From Cladopsammia gracilis (Eukaryota; Cnidaria; Anthozoa; Scleractinia; Dendrophylliidae): DNA of 64,000 bases. Below the pieces are notes generated by a model that was not told the DNA's origin, searched no databases, and saw only the letters and a list, made by a program, of their open reading frames with translations. The translations under genes and the position numbers were made by a program. How positions within the stretch are numbered: the stretch's first letter is position 1; every line of letters begins with the position of its first letter. Positions 10,943 through 23,400 of this stretch are shown here, piece by piece. The stretch spans positions 1,485,001 through 1,549,000 of the forward strand of contig JAJGOT010000090.1 of assembly GCA_022457155.1 (NCBI GenBank), given 5' to 3'.

Positions 10943-12385
10943 AGCAGGAGAGATCGTGGGGATGTTTGATAAAAACGCCTAAAAGCCGTATCAGAATCTC
11001 TCCAGGCGAGCGTTTCTCAAAAGTGCCGAATACGTTTCGGGCCCGAAAAGAAAGTTTACCAATTCAATCGATTCAATATTCAATTCAATATTCGCTGATT
11101 TTGAAATCAAAGCAAAAACTCGCTCGGCGTAGAAAGAGAAAACACTGGAGGAATACTAAACTCAATTTTACACTCACGTGTGGGGAAACTTAGCTCAAAG
11201 CGACTACGCTTGCAGCGGGAATAAGACTCGTCACTGTCTTGGAGTACCGGGATCTACTAACAGGACTTCAGGACTTCAGAAAATCAAACGGAGGTTCAGC
11301 CAACATAGATTTATTCTGCCTCAGGAACTAACCAACTAAAGTGTACAATTGTACTTCTATATATAGTGGAACCAGAGCAGAATACAAGTTCCTCTATTGT
11401 TCAAGTAAAATTACGAGCACGCGTTCGTGGCTCACGAGAACAAAAGAACTACTTAAAAATTCTAGGACACGTAGTATTCTGCTTTGTTACCAAAGTTGAG
11501 TGACAACCTAGAGCACTCCCCTTGAAAGAAACTACATTAAAGATTTACGAGAGCAGAAGGACTTTGCCTCTGCAAATAACTACAACAAAGAACTCCTAGA
11601 TTCTGAACGATAGTGAAAGGAAATGAAACTACTTAAATATTCTTTACAAAACTTAGCCTATTGTTAACGCACGTGGCGAAACTTGCCAGCTGTACAAGAT
11701 CGTACAACTTGTACACGTTTCAACTTGAATACAACTAGATCTATTGTTTAAGAATAACGAGGCTGAAAATACGAATTTATGAAAGACAAAAACAGCGCTA
11801 GAAATATGAATTTTACGAATCACAAAAGTAGCGGAAAACTTTAAACTTCAAAAATCTAAATATAAGAATTCACTATGAGCGAAAAATCAAGAAATAACCT
11901 AAGAGCGAACATGCGTTTATATAAAGCGACAACGCGTAAATTTGCAAACTGCGCGAATTGAAACTGTGAATAAATATGCTAATTTTAGATAAAAGCGAGT
12001 ACATGGACTCAAAACATAATTCAAAAACTGTTAACGATATTTTGACCGAATTTCGGCTTCCCTCCCGTTACAGGAAAAACGCTGCGCTGGTTTGCAGGAT
12101 AAATACTTTATCGCCACTCAAAAACAACTGAATTTTATAAATAGCTTTTGGAAGTTTTGCGCGCCGGAGTGCGCGCAAATATGGCACGTTATGACAATGT
12201 TCTGACCGCACGCTTGAAAAACACTTTAAAAAATTTAAGGGTTTGAGAAAAAGATGATTGTCGTATAATAAGGAATTTATTCAGCGAAAAGTTGTGCAAT
12301 TATGCTGGGTATTTTCACGAGTCAATTTTTATTTTTTCGAGCCTTCACGCGAGAAAAAATAAATACACAACATTTCGCCCAATAT
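10943..12385. other. Intergenic, no gene seen
   Basis: About 10998-11060 resembles one end of the GTTTCTC...GGGCCCGAAA MITE family. The rest is AT-rich and interrupted by stops, without recognised motifs. Confidence 0.5.
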
Positions 12386-12387
12386 AT

Positions 12388-12733
12388 ACATAATATAATA
12401 TAATATAATATAATATAATATAATATAATATAATATAATATAATATAATATAATATAATATAATATAATATAATATAATATAATATAATATAATATAATA
12501 TAATATAATATAATATAATATAATATAATATAATATAATATAATATAATATAATATGGTATGGTATGGTATGGTATGGTATGGTATGGTATGGTATGGTA
12601 TGGTATGGTATAGTATAGTATAGTATAGTATAGTATAGTATAATATAATATAATATAATATAATATAATATAATATAATATAATATAATATAATATAATA
12701 TAATATAATATATGTATATATATATATATATAT
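12388..12733. repeat. Pentanucleotide satellite with three phased variants
   Basis: TAATA units run to about 12555, switch to TATGG (about 11 copies) and TATAG (about 6), then return to TAATA and end in a short (TA)n. The period of five is kept across the switches, so variant units spread in blocks. Confidence 0.95.
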
Positions 12734-12775
12734 ACACCTCTATAAGACGGACACCTCTCTAAGACAGACATCTGG

Positions 12776-12993
12776 GGTCCGTTTCTCACAAGTTCCCGGA
12801 GCTTTATTTTTAAATCAGAATCTTTAGAATGGTGGCGTACGTTTTAGCCCTCAAACCGGCCTGACTTGTTTCGTCAAGTTAGAATTTTATTGCTTAGATT
12901 TCTATGCCAACAAAATTTGAATCTTTAATGTACTAATTGCGTACATACAACGGCTTTCCGGGCTCGAAAGGTTATCGGACTTTCGAGAAACGG
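12776..12993. mobile_element. MITE of the 'GTTTCTCRAAAGT' family
   Basis: Inverted ends (GGTCCGTTTCTCACAAGTTC and GGACTTTCGAGAAACGGGCC in reverse) enclose non-coding DNA. Family members: 28441-28693, 34318-34447 and a partial at about 10998. Confidence 0.65.
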
Positions 12994-13117
12994 GCCGCTG
13001 GTGTTGGTCCCTGAGGTTTTTGAGTCATTTTACTGTAACTTAACTCTCTATAAGACGGACACCTCTCTAAGACGGACATCGGACACTTTTGAAACCGTCA
13101 ACGGACACTTGAGAAGT

Positions 13118-13200
13118 GTTTTAAATCTGTTCCTCACTTTATCTGTTCCCCAGCGGAATTCTTGCTGGCTGGCAAAATGTTCTGTTTATATATTTTTTAA
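13118..13200. repeat. Dispersed repeat (copies also at about 2128-2210 and 60903-60975)
   Basis: The shared stretch CTGTTCCTCACTTTATCTGT leads into CGGAATTCTTGCTGGCTGGC. In one frame all three read LSVPQRNSCWLAK, but flanks do not extend as protein. A piece of an unidentified mobile element. Confidence 0.6.
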
Positions 13201-13833
13201 TTACCATTTTTGCACTGGCGGCTTGAGAAAGGAGTCGCAAGAACAAATTGTGCTGGCTAACTTCAGCAGATTGAAATGAGACTGATTATGTATGGATTTT
13301 GTGAGTAGAAGTTTGATGTTGGTCGCTTTGGGGCTTAAAAGGGTTCAGCTTGGTAGTAACAAATTTAGCAGTACTTAAAGACACCCGAGCAGGTTTAAGT
13401 TCGTGACGGCAGTACCCCCCCCCGGGGGGGGGGGGGGGGGTAGGGGTACTTCCTAGTAATGGGCTAATGGGGATTTGCCGCTGGATGGGGTCGCATTTTC
13501 ACGACTGGATTGACTATAATGGGGTTGTATTTTTAATAGAGTTATTAGAATGGGGTCGCAAATTGTCGGCTAGTGAATCGAGGGGAAGGAGAGGGAAGCG
13601 AAAAGGGAGGGGAAACGAGGAGTATGATAACAAGAAAACATTACAGAAACTATTAGACTGCGGGTGAAATTCAGCTCCTAAAGGGTAAATACGAAACTGC
13701 AAATACCGTGAACTAACTATTGCGTAACATTGGATCAGTACTGGACCGATCAAACAATGTAAAAAGGCATTCTTTCAAAAAGGTACTACGGTTGGCCAAA
13801 CCTGACATGATCAGCGCTCAAAACTAGAAAGTA

Positions 13834-13878
13834 GACGCAGACAGCTGTTTCGGGCTTTTTGGCCCTCTTCAGTGCGCC
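13834..13878 (-). ncRNA. Type I hammerhead ribozyme (canonical core)
   Basis: Read on the minus strand: stem I 5' arm GGCGCA; core CUGAAGA; stem II GGGC-CAAAAA-GCCC; core GAAA; stem III ACA/UGU around two bases; cleavage triplet GUC; stem I 3' arm UGCGUC. All invariant hammerhead positions are present (CUGANGA, GAA, the A-U pair beside NUH). Stem I has six pairs including one G-U. Total 45 bases. Such minimal hammerheads are known from Penelope-like retroelement ends and retrozymes; no RT lies next to this copy. Activity is inferred, not shown. Confidence 0.75.
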
Positions 13879-14290
13879 GTAGCTAAAACCGATAATGAGA
13901 GTTGGATGGCACTTTATCTATCTCACTATGTAGCTAATCATTCTATAAAGAGCTGACAGGAAAAATTGCTCAACGGTCGCGCCACAAAACAATTGTGGCA
14001 TATGGCTAAAGAGCAATTTCACCTCAACCTCAACCTAATTAGCATTTTGTAAATTCAAATCTCTATAACTCAATAAATGACGCGACGTTCAAAAAAAATT
14101 TTTTTTTACCATTTAACCATTCAATGTGAGTTGATTCAGAAAATATGAATTTAATGGTTATATGCACTTTAAAGCAGTTTACAAAGTATGAAAATTTGTT
14201 TCAGAAATGCGGCAGTCTTGCTTTAAGTATCGGGAAATTTTCATGCAAACACAAAGGTTTGTGCCCCAAATCCCTTCCGTCTTTTCCTAT

Positions 14291-14463
14291 AGAGTGTTTT
14301 CACTCACGTGGTCTGCAGCTATGCTAATTTATTTTCACAAAACAAAGTGTTTGCATTAGAAAAGAGTTCAATCCCCACAGGATTAGCTTGGGACACCAAT
14401 ATGGCCGCCGTTTTATTGTTTTGGGACACCAACATGGTCGCCGTGACGTCATGTGAAAACACC
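14291..14463. mobile_element. Small MITE with GTGTTTTCAC ends
   Basis: GTGTTTTCACTCACGTGG at the left is mirrored by CATGTGAAAACACC at the right. The interior has a repeated TTGGGACACCAA word. Confidence 0.5.
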
Positions 14464-14504
14464 CCATTTTCTTTGAAGCGAGAAGTCACGTGACGGACAA
14501 ACGA

Positions 14505-15140
14505 TAAATGCTTACATTAGATGACGTCAATCCGGGACTTTGTCATTATTTCTACGCCAATTTACAATGCGCAGTTTACAGCTTGAGGATAATTAATTTG
14601 GTAAATACTAAAAATAAACTGTGGATAATCAATTGATCCGTAAAAAAATTACTTGGAGGTGAAAACAAGTAGTTATATGATAAATGATTCCAGGATTGAC
14701 TTCATCTGATTAGCATTTTGTAAATTCAAATCTCTTTACTGCGCCTTTCAATAACATGCGGAATTTGAGATTCAAATTTCCACCAACGGTTGCGTTTTAC
14801 ACTGCCGTCAATCATCTTAGCTTACCTCTCAGGAATTATATCTTCACTTCAATGAGGTCAAAACGTCACGTCCGTGCATTATGATTGGTAGATTTCGATC
14901 CATTTTGTTTGTTTCTTTTTTACATGGTCCGAACATGGCTTTCGTATTAATTATGATTGACGGCAGGGAATAACCGAAACCGTTGGTGGAGATTTGACTT
15001 TCAAATTCCGCATGTTATTGAAAGGCGCAGTAAACAGGCAATAACACGACGTTCAAAACAAGAAATATTTCACCATTTAACTATTCAGTGTGAGTAGAGT
15101 TGATTCTGAAAAAGGTATTTAAGGGTTATAGGCACTTTAC
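14505..15140. mobile_element. 419-844-family MITE split by a nested MITE
   Basis: The flanks match the interior and right arm of the 419-844 element. They are interrupted at 14739-15030 by a foldback with ends CTGCGCCTTTCAATAACATG and its inverse. TA stands at both junctions (14737-14738, 15031-15032), consistent with TA target duplication. Another right-arm fragment lies at 14032-14175. Confidence 0.75.
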
Positions 15141-15599
15141 ATGTAAGTGCTTTATTATCAAATATCTCAAAATACGTACACATATGTCTACATTGCAGAT
15201 AGTTTATTTATAGTTGCAATTCGTATTGGATTAGTTTCTTTTATTGGACAATCAAATTATCGTAACAAAGGGGCGTTTTAGGACGTTTATTTATTCTCCC
15301 TAACAAATGTATAGAGAACAAAACTTAACTTCGCTAAATATTAAATGCGATACAACAAACATGACAAAAGAAATATAAGAAGTTAGTTCTCAAAGTCAAT
15401 ATTAGATTGTCCAATTTCGTTTTTTATTTGCGTATACGGAAGAGGAAACCTCAAGTGAGTTTCTTCGGCTGAGGGTGAAAGCACTTACTGATCTGACCTT
15501 CGTTCAAATGATTAGCTCCAGAAACTATACCATCTAATTCAGTAACTTGGAATAATTGCTAGAATCAGCAAAGGCAGAATATAAGCAGTTTTCCGGCCA

Positions 15600-15860
15600 T
15601 TGAGTCTCTGTTAAAACCAAAATCAAAGAAATTACTCTGGCCAATCACAACAGACGCAGACAATCCGCTAATGAACCAATCAGAACTTGAAGCAAATACA
15701 TGTAGCCGGCGCCAAGCGCGGGAAAACGCGTGCAAGTAAGTCGTGATTGGTTTTGATTTCACTTCTGATTGGTTGAAAGTGAAAGTGACGTGAGATTCTT
15801 TAGCCAATCACAAAGTGTAGCAATGCATTCGACGCTCAATTAAAAACCTCTCTAATAGCC
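15600..15860. repeat. CCAAT-box-dense dispersed repeat, copy 1
   Basis: Several CCAATCA/TGATTGG pentamers in both orientations lie within 250 bases, around AAATACATGTAGCCG. The same block recurs at 25835-26100 inside GTF2F1 intron 7. NF-Y-type sites would be dense, but function is not shown. Confidence 0.7.
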
Positions 15861-16006
15861 ACTGATTAACAAAACTATGCAATAGCTGGTGTGGTTCTTG
15901 TCAGCGATTTAATGTTTCGTTTTGAGCAATATAGAATCTTTCAATTTAGCCAAAGCGAACGGTTCAATAGGTACTAACTACTTAACTTGGACCGGGATTC
16001 ATTATT

Positions 16007-16470
16007 ATGGTTGATTCTCTCTTGGGTGTCCTGTGGTTTATCGCCTTGTGTCTTGGAAAACTCGCTGAAACTCAGATTATGGTTGATTCTCTCTTGGGTG
16101 TCCTGTGGTTTATTGCCTTGTGTCTTGAAAAACTCGCCGATACTCAGATTATGGTTGATTCTCTCTTGGGTGTCCTGTGGTTTATTGCCTTGTGTCTTGA
16201 AAAACTCGCTAAAACTCAGATTATGGTTGATTCTCTCTTGGGTGTCCTGTGGTTTATCGCCTTGTGTCTTGGAAAACTCGCTGAAACTCAGATTATGGTT
16301 GATTCGCTTTGGGTGTCCTGTGGTTTATCGCCTTGTCCCTTGGGTGTCTTGAAAAACTCGCTAAAACTCAGATTATGGTTGATTCTCCCTTGGGTGTCCT
16401 GTGGTTTATCGCCTAGTGTCTTCAAAAACTCGCTAAAATTCAGATTATGGTTGATTATCTCTTCGAAAAT
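16007..16470. repeat. 72-base tandem array, about six copies
   Basis: ATGGTTGATTCTCTCTTGGG recurs at 16007, 16079, 16151 and onward, with later copies slightly shortened. Because 72 is a multiple of three and the unit lacks stops in two frames, long open frames result. No start context, splice structure or domain supports a protein. Confidence 0.9.
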
Positions 16471-16857
16471 CCATTTCGTATTCCAATTAACAAATAGATT
16501 TCCATTTGGCCGTGTGTCTGTTCAGTTTTATACAATGAACTGAATACTACGCGCTCTGTGATTGGTCGTTGCCTATGATCTATCACAGTACAGACGCACG
16601 ACTGACGTCATAGAAAAATTGTTGGCGAGATTATTCTGGATTGAGCAAGTGAAAGGCTCGAAAAATGTTTATCAGGAACAAGATAAAGAAGAAACCACAT
16701 GACGAAAACAAATCTTCGAACAGTCGAGCGCTACGAGGCAAGTTCGTAATTTTACTCGTTTTACTTTTCCGGTGGTGGGGCATTGTCAAAACAACGTTAT
16801 CTTTCGGATTTTAAAAGTTCGTGACTCGCACATGCTTAGTTTTTTATTTTAATTTCC

Positions 16858-16935
16858 TGAGTGAGCGAGTGAGTGCTCATTTGCATATCCGTCTCCGTTA
16901 CCGATAACCTGTTCATTATACATGTGCGTATTTAC
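16858..16935. repeat. Dispersed repeat shared with 52175-52268
   Basis: GAGCGAGTGAGTG, CTCATTTGCATATC (octamer-like), GTTACCGATAACC and ACGGGTTAAAAA occur in the same order and spacing at both places. Confidence 0.65.
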
Positions 16936-17348
16936 GGGTTAAAAAGGATCTAAGTAGCGAGTTTGGCCAGAATATGGGCAAAAATCTCCAAATTTGAACA
17001 TATTTTGCATGTACTGCATTATTTTACCATTTTTCCAGAGTTCGTCTTGGTGACCAGAACCACCGCTAGCTGCATGACCATTCCAAGGTCTCTGTGTATA
17101 AGATTGAGGGGATGGTGTCATATATTTCTGTGTCCAAAGTAAATAAAACTATTTACATGGCGCAATGGTGGAATTTTCTCATAAAAATAAATTGCATAAC
17201 TTACCATATATATCATCCGTCAACCTCGTTCCCAGGTTGATCATCCGTGTTCTGGATTTTCCGTGAGGCTGCCCGGGGATTGGGATGTAGAGTTCCCATG
17301 AACCTGTTCAAGCTCGCTTAGTGGCATGGCTACCAAGCCAGAGTATTC

Positions 17349-17367
17349 AAGATGGCGTCGATCTGAT
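17349..17367 (+). promoter_or_regulatory. CAAGATGGCG (YY1-type) element with a four-codon upstream ORF
   Basis: CAAGATGGCG at 17349-17358 is the classic YY1 site found at start sites of TATA-less housekeeping genes. Its ATG opens a uORF of four codons ending at 17367, 85 bases before the GTF2F1 start codon. Promoter role is inferred from position. Confidence 0.45.
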
Positions 17368-17452
17368 ACGGTACCAGATACATTTCACACCACCAAACCA
17401 AAGGTCTTTAATTTTCCCTTTCTTTTTCATGTAACTCTATTTAAGAACTAAA

Positions 17453-20400
17453 ATGGAGAAACGGAGAACCGCTTCACCGGTACAACTTGGTGCGAGAACG
17501 TTCCTTCAGCAAAAGGTTAACACTGAGGTAAACAAACGGTAAAGAAAAAAAAAAATGCTTATTCAAGAGTTTTCATTTTACTTTTAACGTTCGAAATTCA
17601 ATAAGTTGGTGTCCATCGTCAGAACTTTTATTTTCTTTTTCGTTTAGATAAAATTATATTGAAGAAAAATGTATTTTAATCTTGATTGTATCTGTATTAA
17701 CTCATAAGCTTGAGTATGTGGATGAAATCCTACATTATGTGACCCATCAAATAAAAACTAATGAGCAATACTCCTTATTGTACCGTTCATTATGCTGGAC
17801 AAGGTGTTTCTAACTTTATAATCTGTGAATAAAAATCCTTAAAGTGCCCATAATGATTTTTTTATTTTCTTATCTAAATCTACACGTCACGTAATAAACG
17901 TCTGCGAAATTTTTTTTTGATTTCAGCAAAACGTGAATTTGTTATGATTTTTTAATGTTTGAAATCCTATTTTTTTGCGTGAAAATCTCACGCAAAAGAT
18001 GGCAGGTATAAGTGAGGGCAAACATGGAAGCTGTCGTAAACATACAGTGTATTGATAACTTTACTCTTCACAGTGAAAATAAAATTGATATTTTATTTTT
18101 CACGTGTCGAGATATGATTTTTTCGTGGTGGGGGATTTCCTTGCATTTCTCTGAAGTTTATACAATAAATTGTAATTCAACCCATCATGGCAATCTATGA
18201 TGTTTGCAGGTCAGTGGTATGGCACATTCTTCAGTTTCTGGCTCCACAGCTGGTTCTGCTAACAGTAGTACATTCAAGGTACGAGTACCAAGGTAGGAGG
18301 CTAATAAGATTGCTAGTATTCCCTAGCACTGTAGAGTTCCAAAAGTAGCAGCCCCCCTTATTTTTGGAATAAGCAGGCCTAAGGGGCCGCAACTTTTGGG
18401 TAGCCGTTACTTTCGGGTAGCCATTACTTTCGGGTAGCCGTTACTTTCGGGTAGCCGTTACTTTCGGGTAGCCGTTACTTTCGGGTAGCCGTTACTTTCG
18501 GGTAGCCGTTACTTTCGGGTAGCCGTTACTTTCGGGTAGCCATTACTTTCGGGTAGCCGTTACTTTCGGGTAGCCGTTACTTTCGGGTAGCCATTACTTT
18601 CGGGTAGCCGTTACTTTCGGGTAGCCGCTACTTTCGGGTAGCCGTTACTTTCGGGTAGCCGTTACTTTCGGGTAGCCGCTACTTTCGGGTAGCCGCTACT
18701 TTCGGGTAGCCTTTACTTTCGGGTAGCCATTACTTTCGGGTAGCCGTTACTTTCGGGTAGCCGTTACTTTCGGGTAGCCGTTACTTTCGGGTAGCCGTTA
18801 CTTTCGGGTAGCCGCTACATTCGGGTAGCCGTTACTTTCGGGTAGCCGTTACTTTCGGGTAGCCGTTACTTTCGGGTAGCCGTTACTTTCGGGTAGCCGT
18901 TACTTTCGGGTAGCCGTTACTTTCGGGTAGCCGTTACTTTCGGGTAGCCGTTACTTTTGGGTAGCCGCTACTTTCGGGTAGCCGCTACTTTCGGGTAGCC
19001 GTTAACTTTTGGGTAGCTGTTACTTTTCGGGCACCTAAAATATGCGAGTAATTGAAGAAAAAAAAATGACACACAATAAACATAACTGCAGAATAAACAT
19101 AATGCCACTTTATTCTCTCTTTCTTGTTGATTCTTTGGCATTCCTCGGCATTCTTGTACAGTAAAATACTAAGCTATTCCATCTGCACGGAGACATCACT
19201 CAGTATAGCGGTAGTCCAGTAGTCCAGGACTAGGTTTGGGCTAGTAAAATTTGAGAAAATGATGCCTGTTGGCTAGTGCATTTCAGACCCTACTAGCCCA
19301 AGGACTAGTAAGTCAAAAAGTTAAGGTCGAGCACTGGGTATAGTATGTTTTGTTGGACCGTTTCTTTCAGGTGGGCCGTTACTTTCAGAAATTACAAGAA
19401 ATTTCCATAAATTAACATTTCTTTTGGGTAGCCGTTACATGGGGGGGGGGGGGGGGCTGCTACTTTTAGAACTATATGGTATTGCATTGCGCATCACTAT
19501 TGAAGCTGAAGAGGTTTCATTTGAATGGTCACACCATAGGATTTCATCAACAGACTCAAAAGTTAGAACAAATGGTACCATGCAAAACTACTGCTGAAGA
19601 GGTTTCATTTGAATGGTTACACCATAGGATTTCATCAACAGACTCAAAAGTTAGAACAAATGGTACCATTCAAAGGTACTGCTGAAGAGGTTTCTTTTGA
19701 ATGGTCACACCATAGGATTTTGTCCACAGACTCAAAAGTTAGAACTACACTACATGTCTCCATGACCCTGGGAGTTTAAGGGTTAACTTCTGTTTTCCTT
19801 TTCTCAGAATCATTACCATATTCTGAGATAAAGAAAAAAAAAACTGGCTTTAAAAGTTTTTAAACCAAGAATAAAATTGAACCACAAAATATATAATAGC
19901 CCTCCGCCAATTTGATTTTCTTTCCAAGGCACTTGGCGAAAAAGTATTCAGTTATGCGCTTCCAGAGTACTAAGGTGGATATCTCATCAATCACAAAGGT
20001 AACTTATTTTATAAATGATTTGCACTTTAAATTATTAAATTAATTTAAGGAGCCATGCAGTCAGTGCTATTTTGGTCAGTATTTGCCAATATTGTAATAG
20101 TTTTTAATTGTACAGAAAACCAATACTGTAAATCCTTGAATTAGTGCCACGGGCGCTTATTTCAAATTTGGGATAAGGTGGGGGTTGATTATTTGAGGGG
20201 GGGGGGGCACTTTTTTAAAATTATTCAATTACATCGTATAACATCTGCGCATTAACAACAACATAACTTGAGTGTTAAAATACAAAGTTGTTCATATAGT
20301 CGTTCACAAACTGAAACGTGTACTAACTGGCAAATCTGTTCATACCACCATAATGGTAGACTGTAGTTTGGCGAGCATAAGGTATTAGCTATCAATTGAA

Positions 20401-23400
20401 TGTCATCCTCATCCTCATCCATGTCAGTGATGTGAATATCCTCAGTGACATCCTCTTCATCAGACTGCGTCAGTCCCTCAAAAGGATCCTCTTTCTCTTG
20501 AAGAAAGGGGGTCTTATTTCAAAATTCAGCTAATGCTAGGGGTGCTTAAGCAAGGGGAGCTTAAGCAAGGGGAGACGCTAATTTAAGGATTTATAGTAAA
20601 CGCACACAATAGCAGAAAATTTGTTATGAATTGAAGAAATAAAACAATGTTTTGGCAAACTTATGCCATCGTCAGTTGCAGAAGCTCGTTGCAATTTGAA
20701 AATATCTAAAGTTATAGAAATAGTAAGAATTTGAATATGCTAATTATAGCAGTTTAAATAGAAGCTAAATGTGACAAAAGAACAATAGGAAAGAAACTGA
20801 ACTAGCATAAATGACAACTGGACTAAATGGAAAGTGACAAGTTTGCATGCTTCACCTGTTGATTTAGAATAGGTTTCTCCCACTTTATATACATCGCCTC
20901 CTTAATCTTTAACTAGAATCCAGAGGCGGCGTTATGAAGGATAGTAAAACATTCCGTAGAACAGGACTCTCTGCAAGTTTGAGATGAAGCAATGTGTTTG
21001 TTGTCACTTACCGTTAATTTCTGTGAAGATAAGGTGTTGTAGTGGAATAGTGTTTAGTGCTTTGGACTTTCAACTGGAAGGTTGACAGCAGTACTGTATT
21101 TACCATGTCTGTGTTTTGTCTTCTATTTGTGCTATGTTATTCCAGGCTCAGATGTCCCATCAGTCAGATTCAATAGAAGAAAAAGAAAGTGAAAATCTTC
21201 CAACTTTTGGTGCAGGTAGTGAGTTTGGTAGAGAAAGAAGGGAGGAGGCTCGTAAAAAGCGCCGTGGTTTTGTCGCCCAACCCAAGGACCCTGCAACTGC
21301 ACCATGGAATTTAAAGATTGGGGGCAAAAGTGGACGCAGGTAATAAATACCCTATTTTATTATTCAATTAATGGTATAATTTTACAAGTGTGTACCAACC
21401 TTAATCCCATAAAATGCCACTTATACAACTTGAACTCTGTACTAAGATTTTTTTTTGCTGATAAGAAAAAAACTATTGTGACTAAGAACCACTGTTTTTA
21501 TAGTTAATTTAGTGTACATTTTTGTAAAGAATTGCAGTTAAGGAGCTGTTGTGTATGCTTTTTCATGTTGCAGGTAAAATCCATTCTCAGGTTGAATCAG
21601 TATTCAATCTAGGTTAAATGTGTACCCAGTATTCTATCTAGGTAAGCTAACCCTAACTAACACTAGTTAACTCTAACACAAAGCTAGCCATCACAATAAA
21701 ATTATTGGCTATACACTGTATGTATCTTTGTGCTAGTGGTGATGGTTAGCCTTGTGTTAGAGTTAACTAGGGTTAGTTAGGGTCAGCTTACCTAGATAGA
21801 ATACTGGGTACACATTTAACCTAGATTGAATACTGATTCAACCCGAGAATGGATTTTACCTGCAACATTGTACATACACCTTATTCCAAAATGGCGGGCA
21901 ATTTATTATTCTTTTGTAAGCATGTCAATTAGCCCTCTTTGCCTCATTTTCGCGTGAAAATTCTGTTGTATTTTGCACATGCTGACGAGGCAACAAGGTG
22001 TATGTAGTAGCGAGCATAACTGTTATATGCCCACCTGTTTTGTTCCCAAACTGGTGGGCGTATAACCCTGGGGGGAGGGGGAGTATAAGTGGGGGGAGAT
22101 GGGAGGGAAGGGGTTGCATGTATAAGCGGCATTTTACAGTATTGTAATTCATTATCATAAAATCCCATTCAAATCCATTCCTAGTAAAACAGTGTTTTTA
22201 GAATCTCTTGAAAGCCACCATCTCCCCACTTAAATGAAATCATACACTTTATTCAAAATTATTCATTTATAAGGAACCATTTATTTCAGGTGATAAGTCT
22301 GAAATGTCAACTTGGCCCTCTCCTGACACTTCACACTATTAGTTGAACACCTTTCATAACCCTGCAGTGGCCACTTATATAGGAAATCAAACTGTTTATC
22401 AAATACTTTGCAGATTTACTGGCCGAAAAGAAGCGGGAATAAACGAGAATTCCTCCTACTATATTTTGACCCAATGTCCAGATGGAGCATTTGAAGCCGT
22501 ACCTGTCAATAACTGGTTCAATTTCACTGCTGACATAAAACACAAGACATTAACAGCTGATGAGGCGGAGGAGGAATTTACTCGCCGCGAAAAAACAGTG
22601 AATTATTTTTCTCTTATGGTCAAGAAAAGGCTAATGGACAATAAAGAAGATGCAGAAGAAGGGGAGGACAGTAACTTGGATAAAAAAGCTAAGATAGCAA
22701 GCAGAACGGCAAATTTGGTAGGAAAATGTTTACTGTTAGCTTCATGTTATATCAATATAACGTAATAATAATGTGTAATATTGCCACTGACATGCTCGTG
22801 ATTGGTTCTCAAAAATTTGGTCAATTTATTCCAGTCTGTTCTCAGGTGTACTGTACATGTATGGTAAACACATGTAGATGTTATTGAACTAGCGTGAGGT
22901 CTGTATTGGGAAAATATGGACTGAGCTGCAGAAAAAAGAAAGAGACCATCATTTCCCAATATGGACTGAACAAGCTAGTTCAATAAAGTTTAAATTATTA
23001 ATAATGAAGTTTTTGCCAATAAATAAATGCAACCATTCTCGGCTAACTCGCGCGCCAAAGCTAAGCATACCTGGCTTGCATTACTTTGCGAAGAGTTAAA
23101 CCAAAATTGTCCACCAAACATGAGGCAGCATCATTTGTTCTTTGTTTCATAAAAGGAATTTAGCAAAATGAGTTCATGAGCAGTCCATCTTTGCAGTCCA
23201 CATTGCAAAATTCAGACCTCTAAGGGAACCAATCAGAATGCTCCTTTTCATCTTGGGCCAGTTTTCCATATGGCATACGGTGACGCCATCACTGACATGG
23301 TTTATGGAGAGAAAAAAAAAACATTGGAAATCTAACTTATTGTGGAGTGGATCAAGCAGTCTGATGAGAATGTTTGTACTGGTGTGCCATGATGATGGAG

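Noticed and set aside
12322..12789. 155- and 130-codon minus-strand open frames (YIILYYIILYY...)
   Set aside because: They are the translation of the pentanucleotide satellite; repeat phase, not selection, keeps them open.
16665..16740. MFIRNKIKKKPHDENKSS frame as GTF2F1 exon 1
   Set aside because: No clean donor follows and it shares nothing with TFIIF-alpha; the 17453 start joins in phase instead.
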